Shown: positions 9,227 to 19,403 of the stretch, piece by piece | How the letters are laid out: each line of letters starts with the position of its first letter | Numbering within the stretch: the stretch's first letter is position 1 | From: Janthinobacterium lividum PAMC 25724 | GTDB lineage: Bacteria > Pseudomonadota > Gammaproteobacteria > Burkholderiales > Burkholderiaceae_D | Assembly (NCBI GenBank): GCA_000242815.2 | Contig: AHHB01000032.1 | Location: 1 to 64,000 of the forward strand | Direction: 5' to 3' | DNA length: 64,000 nt | The notes under the pieces: generated by a model | Databases searched by the model: none | Told to the model about the DNA's origin: nothing | The model's input: only the letters and a program-made list of their open reading frames with translations | Program-made: the position numbers and the translations under genes

Positions 9227-9852
9227 GCTTCTTCCTTGATATGTTTGGCCAGGAACAGGGTTTGCGCCACGATGAAGGCGAAGAAAATGCCGGTCGCGCC
9301 AAACGCTTTGAAGCTGACCCAGGCGGCCATGTCGCCTTGGAACAGTACAAAAGCGACGAACAGGTTCAACGCGCCGATCGCGCCAAAGAAAATGATCCAG
9401 GCGGCCAGCAACTGCTTCCAGACTGCATCGGGCAATTGCACTTGCGCTTCCATGGTCTTGCGGATCAGGTTTTTCTTGAAGCCCACCTGGGCAATCAGGA
9501 GGGCCAGGCCGGACAGCCAGTAGATCAGGGTCGGCTTCCATTTCAGGAAGAAATCGTCATGCAGATAAATGCTGGCGCCGCCGAACACCACAAAGATGAA
9601 CAGCGACAGCCACAGCATGGCGTCGACCTTGCGCCCGCGCAGCAGTAAATAGCTGACCTGGCAGGCGGTGGCGACGATGCCGACCACAGTGGCGAGTATC
9701 CATGGTGCCTGCTCAGGCTTGATCAGGCCGCCCGATACCAAACCGGACAGGTATTGCTGCACCAAATCATGCGTGGCCGTTTCATACATGCCGCCCAGTT
9801 TGAAGGCGGCGAAAAAGGCGATCAGGGGGAAGAGGTCGAATAGAAATTTCAT
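9223..9852 (-). CDS. yciB: Inner membrane septation protein A family, YciB
   Basis: 209-residue integral membrane protein with five or six helices, matching YciB/IspZ from MKFLFDLFPLIAFFAAFK to the end. Family hallmarks are the KWKPTLIYW segment, GFKKNLIRKTM and the Trp-rich loop WKQLLAAWIIFFG. YciB takes part in cell-envelope synthesis and septation in enterobacteria and is needed for division in Shigella. The gene begins 84 bases after the msrB stop and overlaps bolA, so msrB-yciB-bolA could be one transcript. Confidence 0.95.
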   Translation of the reverse strand: MKFLFDLFPLIAFFAAFKLGGMYETATHDLVQQYLSGLVSGGLIKPEQAPWILATVVGIVATACQVSYLLLRGRKVDAMLWLSLFIFVVFGGASIYLHDDFFLKWKPTLIYWLSGLALLIAQVGFKKNLIRKTMEAQVQLPDAVWKQLLAAWIIFFGAIGALNLFVAFVLFQGDMAAWVSFKAFGATGIFFAFIVAQTLFLAKHIKEEA

Positions 9853-9936
9853 GGCGAGACTTTACTATGAGCGTGGTGTAAACATCTTAGGAATAACTTA
9901 GGAGCAACATTCGTGCTCCCAGTGACCCCTGTGGCC

Positions 9937-10338
9937 TTACGGCTGTGGATCGAAGCGCAAGGAGGCCGAATTGATGCAATAGCGCAAGCCGGTTGGTGGC
10001 GGGCCGTCCGGGAAGACGTGGCCCAGGTGGGCGTCGCACACGGCGCAGACAATTTCCGTGCGCACCATGGCGTGGCTGCGGTCAACGATTTCCGTCACGT
10101 TAGCCGGGTCGAGGGCCTGGAAATAGCTGGGCCAGCCGCAGCCGGAATCGAACTTCGTGTCCGAGGCAAATAATGGCGTATTGCAGCAAACGCAGGTGTA
10201 GATGCCGTGTTCATGGTGATCCCAGAACTTGCCTGTGAAGGCCCGCTCCGTGGCCGCATGGCGCGTGACCTGGTATTGCATGGAATCGAGCATGGCGCGC
10301 CATTCGGCGTCGGTTTTTTTGACTTTATTCGTGGTCAT
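9937..10338 (-). CDS. msrB: Peptide-methionine (R)-S-oxide reductase MsrB
   Basis: 133-residue MsrB, which reduces methionine-R-sulfoxide in damaged proteins. The zinc-binding pairs CVCC (about residues 49-52) and CAVC (about 98-101) are both present. The catalytic cysteine is in RYCINSASL near the C-terminus, preceded by GLRYCIN. The substrate-binding stretch SGCGWPSY is intact, so the protein should be active. It has no signal peptide and is probably cytoplasmic. Nine bases separate its ATG from the stop of selO upstream, and both proteins belong to redox homeostasis, so they probably form an operon. Confidence 0.96.
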   Translation of the reverse strand: MTTNKVKKTDAEWRAMLDSMQYQVTRHAATERAFTGKFWDHHEHGIYTCVCCNTPLFASDTKFDSGCGWPSYFQALDPANVTEIVDRSHAMVRTEIVCAVCDAHLGHVFPDGPPPTGLRYCINSASLRFDPQP

Positions 10339-10347
10339 GGTAGTACC

Positions 10348-11844
10348 TCAGGATGAGCAACTGACTTCAAGGTGGCTGGCCCAGTCGGGTGGCAGGGCCG
10401 CATAGTGATGGTGTTCGGGCTGTTCGTCAAATGGCTTTTGTAAAATTTCCAGCAAGGTTGTCACTTCCGTGTAGTCCTGCTGCTGGGCTTTTTCGATAGC
10501 CACTTGCGCCAGGTAGTTGCGCAGCACGTATTTCGGGTTGACCTGGTGCATGGCCACTTGCCGCTGCGCATCGACACTGCCTTCCTGCAGCAGGCGCGCG
10601 CGATACGTCGCGGCCCAGGCATCGAAGCCGGGGCGGTCGATGAACATGTCGCGCAGTGGCGTGTCATGCTCGGGGGCGGCCACCTGCAGTGTCGCCAGGG
10701 TGCGGAAAAAGTGGGTGAAATCCACGCTGTTCGCTTGCATCAGCGCAAACATGCTGTCGAACAGCGTCGTATCGTCGTCCTGCTGCGTCTGCAAGCCCAG
10801 CTTGGCGCGCAGCAAGCCATTCATCTTGTCCGCAAAGGCGGGCTGGTACGCGTCCAGCGCCGCCTGCGCCTCGGCTACCTCGCCGATCAGCGGCAGCAGC
10901 GCCTGGCCCAGCGCATGGCAGTTCCAGTGGCCCACCTGCGGCTGATTGGCGTAGCTATAGCGGCCCTGCTGGTCCGTATGGTTGCAGATATGTTGCGCGT
11001 CAAACGCTTCCATGAAGCCGAAGGGGCCGTAATCGAGGGTCAGGCCCAGGATCGACATATTGTCCGTGTTCATCACGCCATGCATGAAGCCGACCGCTTG
11101 CCATTGTGCAATCATGTGCGCGGTGCGCACGCACACTTCGTGCAGCAAGGCTTGGTAGGGATTGGCTGCAGCGCGTAAATGCGGGTAAAAGCCATCGATG
11201 ACGTAATCGGCGAGGATTTTCAGCTCTTCCGGCTTCTTGCGGTAAAACCAGTGTTCGAACGAGCCGAAGCGGACAAAACTCGGTGCCATGCGCGTCACGA
11301 CGGCCGCCGTCTCCACCGTTTCGCGCATGATGCCTTGTTGCGAACCCATGATGGACAGCGCGCGCGAAGTGGGTATGCCCAGCGCCGCCATGGCTTCCGA
11401 GCAGAGGAATTCACGGATCGACGAGCGCAGCACGGCGCGTCCGTCGCCCATGCGCGAATACGGCGTGGCGCCGGCGCCTTTCAGCTGCAGCTCCAGCGGA
11501 CCGTCTGCGGTGGCGAGATCGCCCAGCAAGATGGCGCGGCCATCGCCCAGTTGTCCGGCCCAGACGCCGAACTGGTGGCCCGAGTACACGGCCGACAGTG
11601 GCCTGGAGCGCTCGGCGACGACGTTGCCGCTCAGCAGCGCCACAAAGTCCGGCTCGGCCAGGCGCGCGCAATCGAGGCCGACCAGGCTTGCTGCCTGCGC
11701 GCTGGCGGCCACGAAATACGCGGCGGGCAAGGGCGTCGGCATCAAATGCGTATAGAACGCCGGCGGCAAAGCCGCAAAGGCGTTATCCAGTGGTAAGGTA
11801 GTAGCGCTGATGGCGATTCCATTCAAAAAAAGAGATGGCGGCAA
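10348..11844 (-). CDS. selO: Protein adenylyltransferase SelO (YdiU)
   Basis: About 498 residues of the SelO/YdiU pseudokinase family, which transfers AMP from ATP to Ser, Thr or Tyr of target proteins and influences redox proteins such as glutaredoxin. Characteristic stretches are YSGHQFGVWAGQLGDGRA, LKGAGATPYSRMGDGRAVLRS, MHGVMNTDNMS and DYGPFGFM, which hold the metal- and ATP-binding residues. No ATG lies near the N-terminus: the listed start is a TTG at 11844, and another TTG at 11826 is possible, neither with a clear ribosome site, so the exact start is uncertain by a few residues. It is divergent from the acyl-CoA ligase and co-directional with msrB. Confidence 0.93.
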   Translation of the reverse strand: MPPSLFLNGIAISATTLPLDNAFAALPPAFYTHLMPTPLPAAYFVAASAQAASLVGLDCARLAEPDFVALLSGNVVAERSRPLSAVYSGHQFGVWAGQLGDGRAILLGDLATADGPLELQLKGAGATPYSRMGDGRAVLRSSIREFLCSEAMAALGIPTSRALSIMGSQQGIMRETVETAAVVTRMAPSFVRFGSFEHWFYRKKPEELKILADYVIDGFYPHLRAAANPYQALLHEVCVRTAHMIAQWQAVGFMHGVMNTDNMSILGLTLDYGPFGFMEAFDAQHICNHTDQQGRYSYANQPQVGHWNCHALGQALLPLIGEVAEAQAALDAYQPAFADKMNGLLRAKLGLQTQQDDDTTLFDSMFALMQANSVDFTHFFRTLATLQVAAPEHDTPLRDMFIDRPGFDAWAATYRARLLQEGSVDAQRQVAMHQVNPKYVLRNYLAQVAIEKAQQQDYTEVTTLLEILQKPFDEQPEHHHYAALPPDWASHLEVSCSS

Positions 11845-12052
11845 ACAGCGCCAGTCTGGAGTGCGATTTTACCGCACCGCGCCAAGGCGTGTGGCGGGCG
11901 CTGCGGCGGGTGCTTGCGCGGCACAAAACGATAGCGAAAATGCCATGTTGCATTGCAATATCGAAATGCGTTGACGATTTCCGCACGCTCGTACGAAACT
12001 AGGGCAGTCTTTCCAATCCAAGAATCACCAAATATTCATTCCAGGAGACACG

Positions 12053-13714
12053 ATGGCGGCATTTCCCTTGAGTCCAGTAATGGGCCAGATGATGAATCAG
12101 CCCCTGCTGATTTCGAGCATTATCGAGTTTGCAGCGCGTCATTATGGCGCCAGTGAAATCATTTCCCGGCGCGTCGAGGGTGATATGCACCGCTACACTT
12201 ACCGCGCATGCCACCAGCGCGCGCGCCGCCTGGCGAACGCCTTGCATAGCCTTGGCGTCGGCATGGGCGACCGGGTTGCCACCCTGGCCTGGAATGGCTA
12301 TCGTCACCTGGAAGCTTACTATGCCGTGTCTGGCTCGGGCGCGGTGCTGCACACCATCAATCCTCGTTTGTTTCCCGATCAGATCGCCTATATTTCAAAT
12401 CACGCGCAAGACCAGGTTTTACTGTTTGATTTGACGTTCCTGCCGGTGGTGGAAAAAATTGCCGCCGACTGCACGTTTGTGCGCCACTTCGTCCTGATGT
12501 GCGAGCGCGACAGCATGCCCGCCAGCAGCGCCATCCCCGACCTGCTGTGCTATGAAGACTTGATCGCCACGCATAGCGACGATTACACCTGGCCCTTGTT
12601 CGACGAGAATGCGGCCGCCACGTTGTGCTACACGTCCGGCACCACGGGCAACCCCAAGGGCGCCCTGTATTCGCACCGCTCGACCGTGCTGCACGCGTAT
12701 GCCTCGGCCATGCCCAGTGCGCTCAACGTGCGCTCCTCCGATACGGTGTTGCCCGTCGTACCCATGTTCCACGTGAATGCCTGGGGCTTGCCATATTCCG
12801 TGCCCCTGTCGGGCGCGCGCATGGTGTTTCCCGGCGCGGCGTTGGATGGCAAGTCACTGTACGACTTGTTCGAGGCGGAAAAAGTGACGTTCTCGGCCGG
12901 CGTGCCAACAGTCTGGCTGGGCTTGCTGAACCATGCCTTGCAAAACAAGTTGACATTTTCCACCTTCCGCCGCACGGTGATCGGCGGTGCTGCCTGTCCG
13001 CCGGCCATGATGGATACCTTGATCGACAAGTTCGACATCGAAGTCATCCACGCCTGGGGCATGACGGAAATGTCGCCACTGGGCACGGCGGGCGGCTTGC
13101 AGAGCCAGCACCTGGACTTGCCGAAGGAGGCGCAGCGCAAGATCCTGCAAAAGCAGGGTCATGCCATTTACGGCGTGGACATGAAGATCGTCGACGACGA
13201 TGGCAAGGAGCTGCCATGGAATGGTGTTGCCTACGGCCACTTGCTGGTGAAAGGGCCGTGGATTATTTCTTCGTACTACAAGAACGAGGGCGGCGACGTG
13301 CTGCAAGATGGCTGGTTCCCCACGGGCGACGTGGCCACCATCGACGCGGATGGCTATATGCAGATCACGGACCGCAGCAAGGACGTGATCAAGTCGGGCG
13401 GCGAGTGGATAGGCACCATCGACCTGGAAAACCTGGCCATGGCGCACCCGGCCGTGCTGCAAGCGGCGTGCATCGGCGTGTTTCACCCGAAATGGGATGA
13501 GCGACCCGTGCTGGTGGTGGTGCTGCGCCCGGGCATGGCGCTCACGCGCGATGCCTTGCTGCAATTTTTTGACGGCAAGATCGCCAAGTGGTGGACGCCG
13601 GACGACGTGCTGTTCGTCGATGCCTTGCCCACAGGCGCCACGGGCAAGATCCAGAAGAACAAGCTGCGCGAGCAGTTCAAGGGCCACCAGCTGCCCGTAA
13701 TGCCGTTCAGTTAG
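12053..13714 (+). CDS. Acyl-CoA ligase (AMP-forming), medium/long-chain type
   Basis: 553-residue member of the AMP-binding (ANL) enzyme family, which activates a carboxylic acid to its CoA thioester. The P-loop-like motif is [16 protein letters not shown] (about residues 196-211). The downstream motifs [10 protein letters not shown] and [11 protein letters not shown] and the C-terminal catalytic lysine region [12 protein letters not shown] are intact. It most resembles fatty acid or 3-(methylthio)propionyl-CoA type ligases, but the substrate cannot be fixed. The ribosome site caggagacacg precedes the ATG. The last residues (PVMPFS) and the stop are encoded inside a dispersed repeat that recurs at 23039, so the C-terminus may be repeat-derived. 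A FadB-type gene follows. Confidence 0.92.
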   Translation: MAAFPLSPVMGQMMNQPLLISSIIEFAARHYGASEIISRRVEGDMHRYTYRACHQRARRLANALHSLGVGMGDRVATLAWNGYRHLEAYYAVSGSGAVLHTINPRLFPDQIAYISNHAQDQVLLFDLTFLPVVEKIAADCTFVRHFVLMCERDSMPASSAIPDLLCYEDLIATHSDDYTWPLFDENAAATLCYTSGTTGNPKGALYSHRSTVLHAYASAMPSALNVRSSDTVLPVVPMFHVNAWGLPYSVPLSGARMVFPGAALDGKSLYDLFEAEKVTFSAGVPTVWLGLLNHALQNKLTFSTFRRTVIGGAACPPAMMDTLIDKFDIEVIHAWGMTEMSPLGTAGGLQSQHLDLPKEAQRKILQKQGHAIYGVDMKIVDDDGKELPWNGVAYGHLLVKGPWIISSYYKNEGGDVLQDGWFPTGDVATIDADGYMQITDRSKDVIKSGGEWIGTIDLENLAMAHPAVLQAACIGVFHPKWDERPVLVVVLRPGMALTRDALLQFFDGKIAKWWTPDDVLFVDALPTGATGKIQKNKLREQFKGHQLPVMPFS

Positions 13715-13820
13715 TGTGTTAGTGATGCTATTTTTAGCCCAAGAACCAGGACAGGGGTCGGGCCCTGAGGGGGAATGTGCTTCAATGGAGCACATTCCGA
13801 TCACGAAGTGACCGACCCCA
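13697..13820. repeat. Dispersed repeat plus GGGGTC-type hairpin element, copy 1
   Basis: Positions 13697-13753 repeat, with few changes, the segment 23038-23092 (both contain tgatgctatttttagcccaa). They are followed by an element bounded by ggggtcg and cgacccc, with an internal 10-bp hairpin at 13772-13781 / 13789-13798. The same element lies inverted at 22974-23038, sharing the cattccgatc(a/g)cgaag(t/c)gac end. It sits after the ligase stop and may act as terminator or message stabiliser. Confidence 0.75.
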
Positions 13821-14044
13821 GCTCTTTGCCTCTGGGGTTAGCGAATTTACTGGCGCTCATAAATCACGCCAAAATCCTTAACTGAACGGCATTAACCAGT
13901 TGCCCGGCATTTAGCGAAACGCCGCGCGTAGAACAGCTGCTGCTGCTGCGCCAGGCCCGTCTTTTCGGGCCTGCACTCGCACCGCCAAGCAAAAACCGAT
14001 AATCCGATACACCGATACACCCGATACTCCACTAAGGAAGCGAC
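13715..14044. other. Intergenic region before the FadB-type gene
   Basis: 330 bases without a gene. It holds the repeat element described at 13697-13820, then a hairpin caggcccg ... cgggcctg at about 13951-13973, and a short tandem run of ccgata units (13996-14029) just before the ribosome site aaggaagcgac of the next gene. I see no convincing promoter boxes. Confidence 0.5.
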
Positions 14045-16132
<2,088 letters not shown>

Positions 16133-16156
16133 ACGTTAAACCCCAAAACAACTGCT

Positions 16157-16183
16157 GGGGTCAGACCCAACGGGTCTGACCCC
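16157..16183. repeat. GGGGTC-type perfect hairpin
   Basis: Perfect 12-bp inverted repeat ggggtcagaccc-aac-gggtctgacccc between the convergent ends of the FadB-type gene and the lipoprotein hydrolase gene. It belongs to the same sequence family as 23093-23119 and 32191-32217. It could work as a bidirectional terminator, though no T tract follows. Confidence 0.75.
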
Positions 16184-16186
16184 GGA

Positions 16187-17035
16187 CTACTTCTTCTTCA
16201 CCACCATCTTGATCGCCTCGTTGACGATGACGGGATTGTCTTTCTGGATGTAATAGCCGGTGCCGGTGATGCGTTCAATGGCGGGCGCGCCGGACAGGCG
16301 CTGCCACGCTTGTTCCTGCGCCCGCAGCACGTTTTCAAACGACCCCATTTCTTCGATGCCAAACTTGTCGCGCACCAGCAGCATGGCCGGCACGCGCAGT
16401 GGACTGGCCATGTCGATATGCTGCAGGCATTGCGTCTGGGCATCGAATTCGGCCGATTCGGTACTATTGAACATCAGCTTGCGCCGGGTTTGCACGAGCA
16501 TGGCGTAGGCGGACGCGTCTTTTTGCAGGCGGCTCCATTGCTGCGGATGCGTGGGATCGAGCAGTATCAATCCGGCCACGTCCTGCGGGTACAGCTTGGC
16601 ATACACATACTGATACAGCCCACCCAAGGCGTGGCCGACCAGTACATAGGGCGGCTTCAAGCCCGCTTGCGCCAGCAGGGCGCGCTGCTGGGCGGCAATG
16701 GTGCACGGGTCGCGCGGCGTGCTGGTTTTCTGGCTGTCGCCGTAACCAGGGCGGTCGTACACCAGCACTCGGTGCTGTCGCTCTACTTCGGGCACGACCT
16801 TGGCCCAGACATCCTTGCCGTCGCCCATGGCTGACTGGAACACCACGGGCAAGCCGTTCTGGCCGCTCAAGCTGTAGGCGATGCTGGCGTCGGGCAGGGC
16901 GGCCGTGGCCGGCACGCCTTGCGTGGCCGGCGAGGAGGGCAGCAGCGAGCAGCCGGAAAAACAGCCTGCCAGCAGCAAGCCGGCGCTGGAGAGAAGCATG
17001 GTGCGCGCAGGGCGGCCGACGAGTAGATGATGCAT
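16187..17035 (-). CDS. Alpha/beta-hydrolase-fold lipoprotein lacking catalytic Ser and His
   Basis: 282-residue predicted lipoprotein: a basic start MHHLLVGRPARTM, a hydrophobic stretch and the lipobox LLAGC (Cys25). The rest follows the alpha/beta hydrolase fold, with RVLVYDRPGYGDS (about residues 89-101), the nucleophile-elbow region VLVGHALGGL (132-140) and the acid strand LILLDPTHP (Asp160). The elbow reads G-H-A-L-G-G, so the usual nucleophilic Ser is Ala136 (codon GCC). At the C-terminal site where relatives have G-H-Y-I the sequence is G-Y-Y-I, so the catalytic His is also missing (Tyr261). It is therefore probably not a classical hydrolase. The start at 17035 follows AAGGAG at good spacing. 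Confidence 0.85.
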   Translation of the reverse strand: MHHLLVGRPARTMLLSSAGLLLAGCFSGCSLLPSSPATQGVPATAALPDASIAYSLSGQNGLPVVFQSAMGDGKDVWAKVVPEVERQHRVLVYDRPGYGDSQKTSTPRDPCTIAAQQRALLAQAGLKPPYVLVGHALGGLYQYVYAKLYPQDVAGLILLDPTHPQQWSRLQKDASAYAMLVQTRRKLMFNSTESAEFDAQTQCLQHIDMASPLRVPAMLLVRDKFGIEEMGSFENVLRAQEQAWQRLSGAPAIERITGTGYYIQKDNPVIVNEAIKMVVKKK

Positions 17036-17142
17036 GAATCTCCTTCTTGGTGCAGGGACCGGGTAACAGTATGGCGTGCCAGCCATTATAGGCAAATCCT
17101 ATGGAAGTGGAAATGTCGAACAGAAGCGGTTTCCCCGTCCTG

Positions 17143-17541
17143 TCAACCGGCCTCGGCGCGATGGCACACGGCTTCGATGCGGTTGCCGTCCGGATCGCAC
17201 AAAAAGGCCGCGTAATAGCTGGCGTGATAGTGGCGCAGGCCGGGCGCGCCCACGTCGATGCCGCCGTGTGCCAAGCCGGCGTGCCAGAACGCATCCACGG
17301 CCACACGCGTAGCGGCCTTGAAGCAGTAATGGCGGCGCGGCGCGTCGTTGGGCCTGGGGCCCAGGCGTACGGAAAAATAGCTGCGTTCAGGGTGTTCAGC
17401 ATCGCTGCGCTCGCCATAGCCTACCCAGGCGTCGGCATGGTCGCTGCCCACCTTGGGCACGCCCAGCGCGGCGAAGATGGCATCGTAGAAGCGCTCGGCG
17501 CGTTCCAGGTCGGCAACGGTGAGGGAAACGTGATCGAGCAT
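17143..17541 (-). CDS. VOC (glyoxalase/bleomycin resistance) family protein
   Basis: About 132 residues with the vicinal-oxygen-chelate fold signature: MLDHVSLTVADLERAERFYD at the start, and FLCDPDGNRIEAVCH at the end, with the metal-ligand Glu in NRIEAV. The His in LDHVS is the usual first metal ligand. The function of individual members (lyase, dioxygenase or binding protein) cannot be told from sequence. I prefer the ATG at 17541 because GGA stands six bases before it and the family starts this way; an ATG at 17547 would add two residues. Confidence 0.88.
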   Translation of the reverse strand: MLDHVSLTVADLERAERFYDAIFAALGVPKVGSDHADAWVGYGERSDAEHPERSYFSVRLGPRPNDAPRRHYCFKAATRVAVDAFWHAGLAHGGIDVGAPGLRHYHASYYAAFLCDPDGNRIEAVCHRAEAG

Positions 17542-17642
17542 GGGCATTCCACTAACAAAACCAGGACGGCCATAGCATAGCCCGGATCAGGGCGGTCGTG
17601 GGCCGAAGTGACCGACAGACACTGGCGGTGGCTAACTGGCGG

Positions 17643-17936
17643 TTAAGGGCGTTTGTTGCAAGTACATGGCGTAACTGGTGCGCAGACGGGGCAGGCAGGC
17701 GCCGGGCGGGTGAGGCGCGCTGCGATACCACGGCTGATCAGCTGCACGCGGGGCGCAAACAGCATCACGGCGCAGAAGGCCACGGGCCAGGCGGCAAAAA
17801 ACGCATGCCGCCAGCGGGGCAGGAAGTCCGCTTGCAAGCCGATATTGAGCCAGGTGACCCAGGCGCTCATCAGTAATGTCATCACCAGCGACATCAGGAA
17901 GGCGAACACGCAGCGCAGGCGCAGAGCTTCGGACAT
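17643..17936 (-). CDS. DUF2798 family small membrane protein
   Basis: 97 residues with two predicted transmembrane helices (about 9-33, FAFLMSLVMTLLMSAWVTWLN region, and about 44-63, FFAAWPVAFCAVMLFAP). The arrangement, with WLNIGLQADFLPRW between the helices and the WPVAF and APRVQ motifs, matches DUF2798. The C-terminal tail is unusually Cys- and Pro-rich (CPVCAPVTPCTC). It lies divergent from the LysR regulator at 18046, a common arrangement in which the regulator may control this gene. Function is unknown. Confidence 0.82.
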   Translation of the reverse strand: MSEALRLRCVFAFLMSLVMTLLMSAWVTWLNIGLQADFLPRWRHAFFAAWPVAFCAVMLFAPRVQLISRGIAARLTRPAPACPVCAPVTPCTCNKRP

Positions 17937-18045
17937 GGGGCACTTTCACAATGTAGGATAGGCTAGCGTAACGAATTGCAGCAATCTATACTAGAGGCAT
18001 ATTTTCAATTTCAAATTCCATAAATGCAATCATGCGAGGGGACTC

Positions 18046-18984
18046 ATGCTCGATGACTTGGCCTTGTTTGTCGCCATCGTGGAGGCCGGCAGCCTGCATG
18101 CTGCGGCCGTCAAGGAAGACTTGCCCGCCGCTACCGTCACGCGCCGGCTGCAAAAGCTGGAAGGCCAGCTGGGCTACCGCTTGCTCAACCGCAGTGCGCG
18201 CCGTTTGCAACCGACGGCGGAAGGCTGGCAATACTACGAGCAGTGCCGCCCCCTCGTGCATGCGTTGCGCCAAGCGACGCAGCAGCTCGATGCCAGCCTG
18301 TCGGCCGTCTCGGGCTGCATCCGCGTACTGGCACCGGTGAACTTTGCCAGCGGCTTGCTTACGCCCGCCTGGGTCAGCTTCATGCAGCAGTACCCGGATA
18401 TCCGCCTGGAGCTGGAATTGTCGAATCTGCTGCAAGATCTGGTCAGTAGCGGCGCCGACCTGGCCATCCGCGTCGGCGCGCTCGACGATTCCTCGCTGAT
18501 GCAGCGGCGCCTGGGCAGCGCCGCGCTGGTGATGGTGGCTGCGCCGGCCTATCTGGCGCGTGCAGGCGTACCGCGCGACTTGCAAGAACTGGCACTGCAC
18601 CAGTTGATCGTGGCCGAGCCGCTGCGCACTTGGCGTTTGCGGCGGCCAGGCGATGGCGCCGAGATGCTGATCGAACCGCAGGCGCGCCTGCGCGTCAATG
18701 AAATGCGCCTGGCTGTGGAAATGGCGGACGCGGGTATCGGCATCTTGCTGTGTCCGCTTCTGCAATGTCGCGATGAAGTCGCTAGAGGCAGCCTTGTGCG
18801 TGTGCTGCCCGACTGGATGCCGCAGCCGCGCCATGTGTATGCCGTGTGGACCCAGCGGCGCTACCTGCCGGCCCGCGTGCGTGTGCTGCTCGAGCACTTG
18901 GCGGCGTTTGCGGCGGACAACCCGTTGTTGAACGCAGCGTTGCTCAGGCATGAGGCCGTCTTGCCCTCACCGTCTCCACTTTGA
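18046..18984 (+). CDS. LysR family transcriptional regulator
   Basis: 312-residue LysR-type regulator. The winged helix-turn-helix spans about residues 1-60, with MLDDLALFVAIVEAGSLHAAA and TVTRRLQKLEGQLGYRLLNR. The effector-binding domain follows (about 88-295). The protein is close in pattern to LysR members that act on adjacent divergent genes; here the divergent gene is the DUF2798 protein 109 bases away, so that gene is the most likely target. The effector is not predictable. The last bases overlap no other real gene; a small lipoprotein gene follows. Confidence 0.93.
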   Translation: MLDDLALFVAIVEAGSLHAAAVKEDLPAATVTRRLQKLEGQLGYRLLNRSARRLQPTAEGWQYYEQCRPLVHALRQATQQLDASLSAVSGCIRVLAPVNFASGLLTPAWVSFMQQYPDIRLELELSNLLQDLVSSGADLAIRVGALDDSSLMQRRLGSAALVMVAAPAYLARAGVPRDLQELALHQLIVAEPLRTWRLRRPGDGAEMLIEPQARLRVNEMRLAVEMADAGIGILLCPLLQCRDEVARGSLVRVLPDWMPQPRHVYAVWTQRRYLPARVRVLLEHLAAFAADNPLLNAALLRHEAVLPSPSPL

Positions 18985-19099
18985 CATACCGAGCTCTTGT
19001 ACTTTTTGCCAGGATCGCGTTAAGATAAAGCTTGTTCGCTTGCCAAGTCGGCAATCTGGTGTTTTTACGCGCAATACGTCCCTATCCATGAGAGTAGCA

Positions 19100-19303
19100 A
19101 TGAAATATCTGATCGTCCCTTTTTTGCTGGCCATGGGTGGCTGTGAAGTTTTGTATGACGCGAACCGGGACAAGATCGGCGAGTATTGCAACAGCCTCAA
19201 TAATTTTGACGACCGCAATGCCTGCCGCAAGCGCAACCAGACCAGCTACCAGCAATACGTGCAGCAGCGCGACCAGGTGAAAAAGAGCAAGAGCGACCAG
19301 TAA
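19100..19303 (+). CDS. Small hypothetical lipoprotein
   Basis: 67 residues beginning MKYLIVPFLLAMGGC, a signal peptide with lipobox AMGGC, so a lipidated 50-odd-residue mature protein is predicted. The mature part is hydrophilic, with two Cys (YCNSLNNFDDRNAC) that could pair, and a lysine-rich tail. I chose the ATG at 19100 because AGAG precedes it at good spacing and it gives a clean signal peptide. No family recognised. Confidence 0.7.
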   Translation: MKYLIVPFLLAMGGCEVLYDANRDKIGEYCNSLNNFDDRNACRKRNQTSYQQYVQQRDQVKKSKSDQ

Positions 19304-19334
19304 GCTCGCCGCCGCATACGCCGTATAAAAAATA

Positions 19335-19367
19335 AACGCCGCTGATGAGTCAGCGGCGTTTTGCTTT
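19335..19367 (+). terminator. Strong, probably bidirectional terminator
   Basis: 11-bp perfect stem aacgccgctga / tcagcggcgtt with a 4-base loop, followed by a T-rich run. On the minus strand the same stem is followed by TTTATTTTTTATA, so it can also end the transporter gene that finishes at 19404. Confidence 0.88.
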
Positions 19368-19403
19368 GCTGGCCCCGGCCTTGCGGTCGGGGCTGGCGCC
19401 GCA

